From Craspedostauros australis (Eukaryota; Bacillariophyta; Bacillariophyceae; Mastogloiales; Achnanthaceae), in assembly GCA_026770025.1 (NCBI GenBank), contig JAMXDE010000056.1:336645-400644 (forward strand): a stretch of DNA of 64,000 nucleotides, in the 5' to 3' direction. Positions 51,200-63,362 of the stretch are shown here, in pieces; position 1 is the stretch's first letter; every line of letters starts with the position of its first letter. The position numbers and the translations under genes are program-made. The notes below the pieces were generated by a model. That model had not been told where the DNA came from and made no database searches. It was given only the letters and a program-made list of their open reading frames with translations.

Positions 51200-52111
51200 T
51201 GTCAGGAATCGGGTGTTGTGAAACACCGAATTGCCGCACCTCCCAAGAGTGCGGAGTTGAGCATCGTGGAATGCTACACTACCGCACCTCCCAATAACCC
51301 AAGAGTCAGGAGTCGAATGTCATGAAATGATATATTACCGCAACTCCCACGTTTGATCATTGTGACACAGAAAAATGTGAGCTGCACGTAACTTGTGATG
51401 GAGAACGCCACGTGCCGAATGCGAACCGGACTATGGTGTCCGTGACCTCAATGCAGGAATGCCAATCACACGTGTATGTCGCAGGGGGCGGGGATGTTGG
51501 AATCGTGACCAACATCACGACACGAGCGACTACGGCCCCCATGTCGCAACCAATGAGAAAAGAGTACTGGAGGAAGGCCAATGTCACGAAGTGTGAGATG
51601 GCCTGTGAACGAACCTGAGATGAGGAACATCCAGGAAGCCGGTGAAGTGATCGGCGAAGTAATGGGAGAAACAACAGGAGAAGCATCGGAGAAGATCGGA
51701 GATGTTTGATGGTCGAGGAGCTGAATGAGCTCCCAACCAAGGTGCTCCTGTGACGAGTGGGAAATCGTGATCTGATCGAATGAACCGATCTGTATGATGC
51801 CTACGACTCGGCGATGTCTACGCTAATGAAACTATTGGTAGAGGGCAGGAGATGGGATATCTGAGATGCACGATGAGATGAACCAATACTGCAAGATGAG
51901 ATGTACATGGAGTACATGCTGCATGACATGATGAAGCAGGAGGACAGCACTGCATGAGCAAGGGCAAGACTGTGTGCTACTGTGGATTATGTATGCTTTG
52001 GCAAATGGAATTGAAAGTGATGATGTTGTACTCACAGTTCCAACAATGCAATAACAGGAATAGGTAACCAGAGACTACTACTAGAGACTGGGGTACCCCG
52101 GATTTCCAACA
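51200..52111 (+). repeat. 5' LTR of element D
   Basis: TGTCAGGAATCGGG to CCGGATTTCCAACA, 912 bp. The first 170 bp hold three related blocks ending in CCGCACCTCCC, CCGCACCTCCC and CCGCAACTCCC. Confidence 0.92.
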
Positions 52112-55100
52112 CGTTTCGAAACGTTATGATTGAAATCCAACGTTTCCACCACCACCAGCACTAGCCAACATCACCATCATCGACATGACCACCATCCACA
52201 CTCAAGACCATCGCGAGTAATGGTCCCCTGTATGAAGAGAGAGGAGAGCAAGCCGCTCTGGAGCATGATGCTCCTTGCCAATGAACGCCAAGATCGGCAT
52301 GGCAACCCTCACACGAACGACGATGTCAAGACGATGATGATGATCGAGTCGAGCACCACCGCGAGTCCACCAGCAGAGTGGAGACCGCAGTTGAGGCAAG
52401 TACAGACACTACATGTATTGCCGGAAGCAAGGAGGGCGCTCGACACACGCATTGGAAGAACTGTCCATGGTCATGGGACCATGAAGTCAAGGAAGGCATG
52501 GAGACCTTCACGGCTGTGTTGGAGTACGAGAGCGAGCTGTACGCAAGAAGAGATTCGGACGCAGCAGACCACGCTCTCGGATGCATCGTATTCAGCAGAC
52601 TGCGCCATGAGGGCGAGATAGCTGAAGGAGCTCAACGAGATGCAATGAAGGAAGCAATGAGAGCTTCCCACCTACCCTGCAAGAATGGAGCTGCCTCATC
52701 AGCGCTCGGTCGATATGGAAGCCGAGATGGATGAGGAGCGAAGGAGGTCGCTGATGCTGCGCGTCTGTGCCCATGGCACACGCGACGCAATCGAGCACAA
52801 GCATGCAGGCAGGGATGATAAGATGAAGAGAGATCAAGATCTACGCAGGAATGGGCATGGCCCATGATCGCGATCACATCAAGAGTGGTGCGAGGAGCAG
52901 CAACGGAAAGCATCGAGATGATCACATGGCATTGATTGTCATCGCGTGATACAGACTCGAGTGCTGGCTGCGATTCCTACTGGGAGACGATCAAGATGGT
53001 AAGAATGCAATCTACCAGCCATCAATTGGCGACAACAACGAGAACAGCAACACAGGAAGTGTGTGCTTCGACGAGAAGGGAAAGCGCTGGAACAAGCTGG
53101 ACGGGAGGTCCCACCGCGCTTCGATCCCAGGGTCAATACGAAAGACGAGGAACAAGAGGTGTCCTCGCCATCGGAGAAGACGATGATTCAAGACACCCGC
53201 AGAGCCATGAGCCTCATCTACGACCGCCACCGTATCAAACACGGTTATAAGCGCGCACGAGGCAATGGCAGTAAGAGAGTGAGAGAAAGATGACACTGAC
53301 AACGGATCGGTCGGTTCAGGAGCAGATGTCCTAACCGCGATGCCCACGATAGTGAGATGAAGGAAGCCAGGTCGACCAAGGTCGCGACAGACGGGATGGA
53401 TGACATCGCTCTCATCGCAAACGACGAGCCGATGTCCATGCCCATCAACGAAAATGTGGTCGGCACCAAAATGTGACCAACATGAAATTCGTGGCCATCA
53501 CCGAAATCGCGAACAACGACCAAAATGTGACCATGTGAAACTACACGATGATGCGCGACGACAACGCGATCACGAACAACATGGCACTCGTAACAATCAA
53601 CAATGATGGGGTTTCCGACTTCGACAGCGGAACACCAGTCAACGACTACGAGTGGACCAGGGAGGAGATAGCTGAGTACACTCCAGGAGTGTATAGCTAC
53701 TACGGGTCTACGAACGATCACGATGGAGTGGATCAACAGACAACCCTTTTCATCCGAGAATGAAGAGGAAGACGGCAACGCCAACTACAATGAAGGCGAA
53801 ACGAGTGATGAGGAGCGCAGAGGACTGCACATTAATGCAGGTCTGATCTGCCTCTTGGCTCGATACTCGTTGAGCAGCATGGCGTCTGCCACCGATGTGC
53901 GCGTCGAGCTTTCGATGATCTGCTACGAAGCAATCAACGAATTCGAGAGTCGACTGTGCAGATGAGTGCACCCATGCGGGTTGCACTACATGATGCATAA
54001 GCACTACATGATGCATGAGATTGGCGTGCGGAGCGCACTCGACATAGCTCGCAATGTGTACGCAATCAACGACATGCTGGAGAACAGCAGCTTCACTTCC
54101 GATCCAACAGACGCTGATTGGATACAGAAGTCGCATGCAAGCGGTATGGACCGCACAGTGAACCTGGTGATGACCAGGATCCTAATCACGATGAACGTGA
54201 CATGGATGGATACGTCATGTGAGCAATTCGAGAGTATTGAGAATGCCAGCAGGTCAGTACTGACAGACCTGGGAGATGACGACTCTACTTCAGGGAAGAG
54301 TACCCCAGATAGAAGAGTGACTTGGGAGCGACGTGCGGATACCATCCGAAGCATGGAGACCGACGACGCTGATCAGAGCAGAAGAGCCGGAGACGATACA
54401 GATACAGAAGACGCTGCTCGAGGGCAAGATGACTTGCTCCCCACCCAAGGGGACAATGAATCGTGCGATGACGACGACGATGAATCCGGAAGGGACGATG
54501 AGACGGGACAAGACGAGTTGGTCGAGGACGCACCAAACACAGTCCCAATCGCAGAACCTGTCGTGTACATGCCAAGGATGCTGAGTGCTCTCGAGGGATA
54601 CTACGATATGCCCACTCCGAAGGAGGAGCGAGAACTTGGATCAAGTGGAGAATCAGAGTCAGAAGATGATGAGGGGTATGAGACCACTCGAAAGATGACT
54701 ACCACACTACCGGCGACAGGAGGACCCAACTTTCACACAGAAGGGTCAACATTCAACAGAGATATCGCAGGCATGACAATTGACACCACTCATGAGAAGA
54801 TGAACTTGGGTGACTTCATCACTGCAAATCAAGCATTGAACTACATACAGAACAAAGAGGGATCCGAGCAACCAAATGTCGCAATGATGCTGGATCCAAC
54901 CACGATTGACGAATGACGGGGTCATGTGGATCCCGAGAAGAGCAATGAATGGCGGGAGGCCATGATGGTACGGTTCAGTGATATAGCCATGGCATGAGCA
55001 TGGCAGATGATCAAGAAGAACCGGATGCCAAATGATCGGCGAGACACGACAAGCACAGATATGAGATCGATGTGCGATGAGAGTGAGATCGATGAGAGAG

Positions 55101-57135
55101 AGACTCGAATCTGGAAAGGATACAGCTATGAGAGCGCGAGCCATGAACGGCGGATTCCAGATACAGTGAGTCAAGACGCATCGATATACGATCAATGAGA
55201 GAGACGCGGGCATGTCGGATGAAGAATCGAATGACAGAGCCGGAAGGGAGGAACCTCAGATGAATGGAGGATGAATGGCAGGAGGCCACCAACAACTCCC
55301 ACGACGAAGAAGCTGCAGCATGACGAATCGATGCTATCCAGAAGAGGATGAAGGCGATCGACAACGCGGTTGCAAGGCAACACGACGACAGAGCTGGCAG
55401 CTGACCACAATATACCAATGCCCAACAAGGGTGACGAACGAAGTATCAGAATCAGGAGATGACGATGGCTACGCAACTACACAGGAGACGATGACTGCTC
55501 CAGTGGCAACAGACGGACCCAACTTCGAACAAGGCGGGTCAATCATCAACAAGGACGTCGCAGGCATGAGGATTGATGCTATCCAATGGAGGATGAGAGT
55601 GATCGACTTCATCGCTGCAAGTCAGGATGTTGAGAGCGAACGCAACGGCGAGAGATTCGAGCACATCAACACCGGAATGATGCCGAGTCTATGAGCGCCT
55701 GAGGAATGCCAGGAACATGTGGATCCTGATGATCGGAAGGGACGAAGCAGGAGTAACTCGGAGGCAAGCTGCTGAAGGCGAGGACCTCGAATGCTCTCCC
55801 ATGAGATCAGTAGCGGGGATGCCACGGATGATACGCGGCTTGGCACCGCACAACAACGCGCCAGAACACCACTTCGACTCAGAACCAAGAAGTGGAGGTG
55901 GTGAGTCAGCTGAGGAAGCGGAGGAGACCTCAGCGACCGCAAGAGAGGGAATGAGACGTCCGAGCATGCATACACGGCTATGATGCTGGACCCCACCACA
56001 TCCGAAGAATGCTGGGACCATGCGGATCCAGCGAAGCGAAGTGAAAGAGATGGCATGAGGCCATCAACAAGGAGTTCGACGAAATGATCAGACAAGGAGT
56101 CTGGCAGAAGATCAAGAAGAGCGAGATGCCGAGGGATCGACAGTGAGTGAAGATGAAGTGGGTCTTCAAGGAGAAGAGATCTACATGCAGTGTCCCAAGA
56201 GAAAGGAACACGAACCGGATGGATGCCTGCCGGTGAAGACGACCATCCATGGGTTGGTGCAGAGCGCGAGGCAATGAAACGAGGAGTTTGTGAACACACT
56301 GACCAAGCTTGGCTTCCGGCAGAACAAGGCGGATCCATCTCTGCTAATCCGGAATCGGGAAGGGAGTCTCGTCCTCATCAGGACGTACGCCGACGATCGC
56401 CTGTGCATCGGAAGCACACGCGAGCTGAAACAATCGGTGAAGAACATCAAGGGAGAGTGATTCGGAATCAAGATCGAGAATGGTCTCGAGGACTACTTGA
56501 ATTACCGCATCGGATCCAACGAGAGCAAGACCAACTGCTGGATGAACCAGCCACTCATCATTCAAGACGAACAACAAAGCTTCAAAGATATGGAACACCT
56601 GGCATACGTGGCCAAGGGATCCAGAGGAACAACGAAGCACCCAAGGTCGATATGGATCGACACAGCAGATACCACAGTGGTGTGGGTGTACTGCTATACC
56701 TGGTGAAGCATTCGAGACCAGACGTCGCGAATGCCATCCGAGAACTGACGAAGGTGTTGGATGGGCCAACGACCACAGCATACGAGGAGATGCTGAGAGT
56801 GACGAAGCTCGTGTCGGACACGAGTATTTGGATTGAGAATGGAGAGACCTGTGGATGTGATGGTTGACAACATGAGAGCGATCTTCATCGCTACCAACCC
56901 ATCGACATCAGCCAGGACGAGAAACATCGACGTTTGCAATCACTTCATCAGAGAGCTGATTGCGAACAAGGAGGCGAGAGCTCGATTCGTGAAGTCAGAG
57001 GACAACATCTCTGACGGGTTCACGAAGAATACAAGAAAGGAGATCTACGATCGGCACAAGGGGGAGCATCATTCAGCCCAGGTCAGCTTGGACTGAGCAA
57101 GGTGGATGATATGGTCGGAACGGCAATTGGAAGGG
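52112..57135 (+). pseudogene. Degenerate interior of element D
   Basis: Recognisable copia fragments in several frames, in order: a Gag remnant (near 53,185-53,260, RRAMSLIYDRHRIKHGYK, matching C EAVCLTYDRHHTKHG); a pre-protease remnant (53,590-54,120); a direct jump to the post-integrase segment (KSHASGMDRTVN...VTWMD, near 54,125-54,210), so protease and integrase are deleted; the spacer segment repeated in related forms (54,560-54,960, 55,430-55,740, 55,800-56,050); RT scraps with YADDRLCIG (YVDD altered) near 56,390; and RNase H scraps (VMVDNMRAIFIATNPST and SEDNISDGFTKN, 56,860-57,030). Many stops and frameshifts; no product is expected. Confidence 0.82.
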
Positions 57136-58047
57136 TGTCAGGAATCGGGTGTTGTGAAACACCGAATTGCCGCACCTCCCAAGAGTGCGGAGTTGAGCAT
57201 CGTGGAATGCTACACTACCGCACCTCCCAATAACCCAAGAGTCAGGAGTCGAATGTCATGAAATGATATATTACCGCAACTCCCACGTTTGATCATTGTG
57301 ACACAGAAAAATGTGAGCTGCACGTAACTTGTGATGGAGAACGCCACGTGCCGAATGCGAACCGGACTATGGTGTCCGTGACCTCAATGCAGGAATGCCA
57401 ATCACACGTGTATGTCGCAGGGGGCGGGGATGTTGGAATCGTGACCAACATCACGACACGAGCGACTACGGCCCCCATGTCGCAACCAATGAGAAAAGAG
57501 TACTGGAGGAAGGCCAATGTCACGAAGTGTGAGATGGCCTGTGAACGAACCTGAGATGAGGAACATCCAGGAAGCCGGTGAAGTGATCGGCGAAGTAATG
57601 GGAGAAACAACAGGAGAAGCATCGGAGAAGATCGGAGATGTTTGATGGTCGAGGAGCTGAATGAGCTCCCAACCAAGGTGCTCCTGTGACGAGTGGGAAA
57701 TCGTGATCTGATCGAATGAACCGATCTGTATGATGCCTACGACTCGGCGATGTCTACGCTAATGAAACTATTGGTAGAGGGCAGGAGATGGGATATCTGA
57801 GATGCACGATGAGATGAACCAATACTGCAAGATGAGATGTACATGGAGTACATGCTGCATGACATGATGAAGCAGGAGGACAGCACTGCATGAGCAAGGG
57901 CAAGACTGTGTGCTACTGTGGATTATGTATGCTTTGGCAAATGGAATTGAAAGTGATGATGTTGTACTCACAGTTCCAACAATGCAATAACAGGAATAGG
58001 TAACCAGAGACTACTACTAGAGACTGGGGTACCCCGGATTTCCAACA
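57136..58047 (+). repeat. 3' LTR of element D
   Basis: 912 bp, same sequence as the 5' LTR as far as compared, including identical translated stretches of 127, 68 and 67 codons. Confidence 0.92.
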
Positions 58048-58808
58048 TGTACGTGTATATGTGCATCGTTCACCCGCTATTCTCTCATACACACTTGGAC
58101 GGTATAACTATACTCGTGTCGATAGCATACTGTGATTCGTCAGAATTACAGCGTAAATGGAACACACGAAAAGGGGCAAGATTTCTGGAGGAAATTTGCA
58201 AATAACGATTTCTGGGAGAATCAGAAGATCGTCCGTCCATGCATCAATGGTACCAAGAGAATCTCGAGGTACTTCCCAACTAAACCTCAGATGACGATAT
58301 CATCTGACAGACTACTGCATCACCAATGGAAGGTGACATCTGGAGAGCAGAAGGACGCCTACTGACGTCGACAGGATGTCAACATGTCACCACGTCGACA
58401 GCTGTCTCCAAGTCAGAGCAGGAGGCGAAGATACGATGACCCATGAAGATCATGGATACTGAAGGTGAACTTCAAATGGTAAGTACTCATGGAGTAGAAA
58501 CCAGTACTGAATGAACAGAGTGTCGAATGCGGAGTACGCATTGAACACGGAGGATCGTGTAGCACGAGCACACGATGTAGAGAGAGAGAGAGAGAGAATA
58601 CAGAGAGGAGCGAGAGAGGATCTCGCGTACCGACTCATAGTCGGAGACCGAATCTACGAAACAGATTGAAGCGCCGAGAGCATCGGGCAAGAGAACAAAC
58701 GGACACCGAGAGTATCGGAGTGCCAACGTAATGAAATAGCAAACAGACGACTATCAACCAACACCATCTTCCACGATCGTAGGTTACCGTGAGCGGAACT
58801 TGCCAACA
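58048..58808 (-). repeat. A-family LTR (A3), main part, antisense
   Basis: TGTACGTGTATATGTGCATC to CGGAACTTGCCAACA, the reverse complement of the A LTR. It joins the 38-bp fragment at 51,162. The left neighbour of A3 is C pol and the right neighbour is the G2 gene. No target duplication is seen (AAGTT on the left, TGTGC on the right). Confidence 0.9.
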
Positions 58809-60563
58809 TGTGCAGGGGTGATGCGTTTTGTGGACGACCGATATGTCCCTTTTGTGACATCGCTTATGGAAGATCACCTTGCGGAACACGCGACAGAATT
58901 GAAGTCGATGCTCAATGCCACACTGGGGTTCAACAACGAAATACTGTGGTACATGGCACACAAAGTGCGCAGCAAGGTTCAATTCGGACAAATTGAGCAG
59001 TACCTCAAAAATATCAACAATCAAGAGAATCGCGCACATGTGGTGCTGGACCACAAACAGAAAATTCTTCCGACTGGCCAAGGCGAAGCTCAACAAGAAT
59101 ACTGGGGCAAGAAGGGCATGTCTCTGTTGGGTGCGATGGTGATCACATGTCACAATCACACATTCACTTATCGCTTCATCGATATCATTGTCAAAGGGAG
59201 ACCAACTCAAGACACCCTCCAAGTTGGTGGGCTTATCGAAATTGTGCAACAACAGGTGAGAAAACTGCTTCCATCAGTCATCGAAATTGTCATCCAATCT
59301 GACAACGCGTCTTGTTTCGCGAGCCACGAGCACATCCCGCTGATCACCTTGGTGCTCAACAAGAACCTTGGAACGCGAAATGTCCCCAGGATTGCGGCCT
59401 GGATCTACACCGAAGCCCAAACAGGTAAAGGTCGCCTTGACACGCACTTTGCGTACATCACTGTTGTGTTGCGAGCGTACGTGCTGGAGGACAACGACAT
59501 CAAGACAGAACACCAACTTTTCGATGCATTGGAAGCTGGCAACATCGCAGGAACAACCACGGTTTTGGTGGATGCAGAATGCCTCAAGGGGCGTGTCCTG
59601 AGTTTCCCTGGCATGCCAAAGAAACGTTTCTGCGCGAAAGGGCAAAAGGTACGCCAAACGCACGAGGTCAAGTTCGGAGACGATGAGGCCAATTTGGTGG
59701 CGGCATCTGGCGTCACAGATGACGTACTTGTCCCGTGTGTGGAGTGGGAGGGATGGGAAATCAACCAGCTGGGTGTCCGCACGATCGCAACGCACACGTC
59801 AGGAAAGGAACCGTTCACCGCCGAATCGCCAAAGAAGAAGAAGAAGACGCGAAAGTGGGGTGCTACCGCGGTGGAGAGCAAGGCGCTCGTGTTTCGCGAT
59901 GCATTGGAGATGGGGCAAGGAGAGTTACCACACGACCACACCGCAAAATTGAAAGACCAGACCGCGGAAGCCGAAATCCCCCGACTCGCGGTGAAGGGCT
60001 GGGCAGTGAAAACAACGCGCAGCAACGCGGAGTTACCACGGTACGTACTGCAGAAATTGGATGAAATGAGCACGGCCGCCAAAAACGACCCGAAAAATCG
60101 ACCAACAGAACACGAAGCGCACCGTCGACTGATGGAGCTGGAGGGAACAGAGACTGATTGGTTCACGCAATTGCACGGAAGTCCAATGCGCGTGAAATCG
60201 CACCTGACTGCGGCGTACTACAGCTCACAACGCGACGCGAAGAAAACATCCACGGCAGCAGGTACGACCAACAACAACAAAAAAATGGCATCAGGATCAT
60301 CACCATCACCATCACCACCATCACCAACAGCAACAGCAACTGCTATGGAACCAACAGGTACGAAACCATCAGGCAAGCAGAAGAGCCAAGAAGAGGAAGA
60401 GATGGAAGAAGAGGAAAGGGAGAATAGGATGTGGTGTGAGGCCAACACCACGAGGAGGCACGCGGAGAACGAAGAGATGGTCCCGCAAGAAGTGAGGGAT
60501 GCGATTCGCACGAGGATGAGACGGAGGCTGATGGCGAAAATGGAGGAACAAAATAAGGACTAA
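58809..60563 (+). pseudogene. 5'-truncated second copy of the G-element DDE-like gene (G2)
   Basis: The reading frame is open for about 584 codons from TGTGCAGGGGTG (Cys-Ala-Gly-Val), matching the G1 protein from the second Cys of its CxxC (CGSTMRFV). All core motifs are kept: VLDHKQK, IQSDNASCF, TEAQTGK and LDTHFAYI, then the basic and Glu-rich tail. The N-terminal half, about 608 residues in G1, is missing because the A3 LTR directly precedes it. No ATG-initiated full product is possible; the first Met is five codons in. Divergence from G1 is substantial, but without stops in the retained part, so truncation is recent relative to decay, or selection acted on the core until then. Confidence 0.85.
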
Positions 60564-60679
60564 TTAATTCAAAATGTGAACAAATTCGCCAAAACCAAGA
60601 ACACAAGCACGTTATTTTGGGTCGAACTTGTCGGATGTCTATCGCTCAGTTTAGGAGTAGTCCAAAAAAGTGCACATTG

Positions 60680-60840
60680 ACAGGTCCATAAAACTTAAAC
60701 TATAAACTTTAAGATTCTGGGTAATTTTCCTGTTGCTATGGACACTATAATGAGTTGGTTTATATGCTTAGTTTGGTTGTAATCGAAGAAAAAGTGCCAC
60801 TCTACTTTACCAAAGGTTGGTCCACTCGCTCACCTGGGTC
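60680..60840 (-). repeat. G2 terminal inverted repeat (right end)
   Basis: Reverse complement begins GACCCAGGTGAGCGAGTGGACCAAC and aligns with the G1 ends (GAGCGAGT, GACCAAC, AAACTAAGCATAT, and TCCATAAAACTTA further in). It lies about 120 bp after the gene, with the same polarity as in G1. The partner end is lost with the gene's 5' half. Confidence 0.75.
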
Positions 60841-61040
60841 TTAAATGCACCCCCCGTGTTATTTCAGAAAGTGACATTTCAACTCAATCGAAGACTGGTG
60901 ATCACAGTAGTTCATCTGCATGCATGCACTGTCATGTTAACACTGTTGTGCATGGTGTATCCCATATTCTTGTGTGATATTATGTGTCATGGTGTGCAGT
61001 GTCATAGTCACATGTGGCATACTGTGTTATTGTGTGCATA
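60841..61040. other. Junction between G2 and subtelomeric repeats
   Basis: Unique-looking 0.2 kb that grades into GT-rich sequence. No gene seen. Confidence 0.6.
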
Positions 61041-62840
61041 GTGGCAGTGTGTGTGTGTGTGTGAGCACGTGGATGTGTGAGTATCACAGTTGATGGTGTT
61101 GCCTTCCCCCTCCTCCCCCACAAGTCAGCCATTTCATGGGACTTGTGCCATCCTCCTGTAGTTGGAATGGTGTTGACTTCCCCCTCCTCCCCCACAAGTC
61201 AGCCATTTCATGGGACTTGTGCCATCCTCCTGTAGTTGGAATGGTGTTGACAGATAGTTCATTTGGTGTTGACTGTTGCATCACGGTCTCACGTGTTGTT
61301 GTGTGTTGTGGCTGGTTGTACCGTGTGGCAGTGTGTGTGTGTGTGTGAGCACGTGGATGTGTGAGTATCACAGTTGATGGTGTTGACTTCCCCCTCCTCC
61401 CCCACAAGTCAGCCATTTCATGGGACTTGTGCCATCCTCCAGTAGTTGGAATGGTGTTGACAGATAGTTCATTTGATGTTGACTGTTGCATCACGGTCCC
61501 ACATGTTGTTGTGTGTTGTGGCTGGTTGTACGGTGTGGCAGTGTGTGTGTGTGTGAGCACGTGGATGTGTGAGTATCACAGTTGATGGTGTTGACTTCCC
61601 CCTCCTCCCCCACAAGTCAGCCATTTCATGGGACTTGTGCCATCCTCCAGTAGTTGGAATGATGTTGACAGACAGTTCATTTGATGTTGACAGATAGTTC
61701 ATTGTGTGTTGACTGATGCATCACCGTCTCACGTGTTGTTGTGTGTTGTGCCTGGTTGTACGGTGTGGCAGTGTGTGTGTGTGTGTGAGCACGTGGATGT
61801 GTGAGTATCACAGTTGATGGTGTTGTTCCCCCTCCTCCCCCACAAGTCAGCCATTTCATGGGACTTGTGCCATCCTCCTGTAGTTGGAATGGTGTTGACT
61901 TCCCCCTCCTCCCCCACAAGTCAGCCATTTCATGGGACTTGTGCCATCCTCCTGTAGTTGGAATGGTGTTGGCAGATAGTTCATTTGATGTTGACAGATA
62001 GTTCATTTGCCATTGACAATGTTCATCTGCCATTGACAATGTTCATCTGCCATTGACAATGTTCATCCGCCATTAACCATGTTCATCTCACATTGACGAT
62101 GTTCATCTCACATTAACGTGGTTGCACGTGTTATCACATGTTGTTTGTGTTGTACTCATGCATCACTATCTCCATTACCAAGTCGATTGAGAGCGTGGTT
62201 CTTGATGTCACACATGTGTATGGTCACGGTGGACATGTGTGTGTACTTACATGTACATGACACTGTGTATTGCAAGTACTGGTTGATGTTGCATGCTTGG
62301 ATCATCGATATCTCACGTTGTAGTGGTCGGTTGGAGATGGTAGAAGTGTTGACGTGTACGTATGGACACGCTGCGTGTGTGTGTACACATAGATGGACGT
62401 GAACATGCGTTCATCGTGGTGTAGCGTGCTGTACATGTTTAACACGGTGTATCGCGTGGCTCGTAGTATCTCGTGTTGTTTGGGAGGTTGTACAGTGTGG
62501 CAGTGTGTGTGTGTGTGAGCACGTGGATGTGTGAGTATCACAGTTGATGGTTTCCCCCTCCTCCCCCACAAGTCAGCCATTTCATGGGACTTGTGCCATC
62601 CTCCTGTAGTTGGAATGATATTAACAATAGTTCATTTGATGTTGACAATAGTTCATTGTGTGTTGACTGTTGCATCACGGTCTCACGTGTTGTCGTGTGT
62701 TGTGGCTGGTTGTACGGTGTGGCAGTGTGTGTGTGTGTGTGAGCACGTGGATGTGTGAGTATCACAGTTGATGGTGTTGACTTCCCCCTCCTCCCCCACA
62801 AGTCAGCCATTTCATGGGACTTGTGCCATCCTCCTGTAGT
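61041..62840. repeat. Subtelomeric GT-rich repeat with hairpin/C-tract module
   Basis: Units contain (GT)n, then GAGCACGTGGATGTGTGAGT, ATCACAGTTGATGG, a C-rich tract and CACAAGTC-loop-GACTTGTG. The GTGAGCACGTGG motif begins at about 61,061, 61,345, 61,553, 61,785, 62,515 and 62,740. The C-tract/hairpin module occurs eight times (61,119, 61,193, 61,403, 61,611, 61,841, 61,915, 62,567 and 62,797). Short CATTGACAATGTTCATC repeats sit at about 62,010-62,115. The many open frames on both strands are artefacts of the repeat. Confidence 0.88.
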
Positions 62841-63350
62841 TGGAATGTGTTAACCATAGTTCGTTTGATGTTGACAGATAGTTCATTTGATGTTGACGGA
62901 TAGTTCATCTGCCATTGACAATGTTCATCCGCCATTGACCATGTTCATCTCACATTAACGTGGTTGCACGTGTTATCACATGTTGTTTGTGTTGTACTCA
63001 TGCATCACTATCTCCATCACCAAGTTGATTCAGAGTGTGGTTCTTGTTGTCACATGTGTGTATGGTCACGGTGAACATGTGTGTGTGCTTACATGTACAT
63101 GACACTGTGTATTGCAAGTACTGGTTGATGTTGTGTACTTTGATCATCAATATCTCACCTTGTAGACGTCCGTTGAAGATGGTCGAAGTGTTGACGTGTA
63201 CGTATGGACACGGGGCGTGTGTGTGTACACATAGATGTACGTGAACATGTGTTCATCATGGTGGAGCGTGGTGTACATGTTTAACACGGTGTATCGCGTG
63301 GCTCGTAGTATCTCGTGTTGTTTGGGAGTTGCGGATGATGAACATTCGTC
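62116..63350. repeat. Higher-order subtelomeric duplication, period about 840 bp
   Basis: The block starting ACGTGGTTGCACGTGTTATC at about 62,116 recurs at about 62,957. Both copies run through TCATGCATCACTATCTCCAT, TACATGTACATGACACTGTG and GTGTACACATAGATG to CGTGGCTCGTAGTATCTCGT. One GT-repeat tract (62,490-62,830) lies between the copies. Confidence 0.85.
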
Positions 63351-63362
63351 CGCACTTTCGGG

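Larger units (their letters stand above)
51200..58047 (+). mobile_element. Ty1/copia element D: recent, non-autonomous, coding-dead
   Basis: 6848 bp with two 912-bp LTRs that appear identical, TGTACG duplications at 51,194-51,199 and 58,048-58,053, a palindromic primer-binding-like sequence and the polypurine tract GGAAGGG. The interior (52,112-57,135) has no long intact frame and lacks protease and integrase. Identical LTRs with a degenerate interior mean the element was already defective when it last moved, so it must have used proteins from a relative, most plausibly of the C family. Confidence 0.9.

Noticed and set aside
51411..51618. 68-codon plus frame in the D LTR, repeated exactly at 57,348
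   Set aside because: Its perfect repetition reflects LTR identity, not gene conservation.
61084..62810. Several 70-160 codon frames with repeated 'HKSAISWDLCHPP' or 'THPRAHTHTH' text
   Set aside because: They are direct translations of the subtelomeric repeat, open on both strands.
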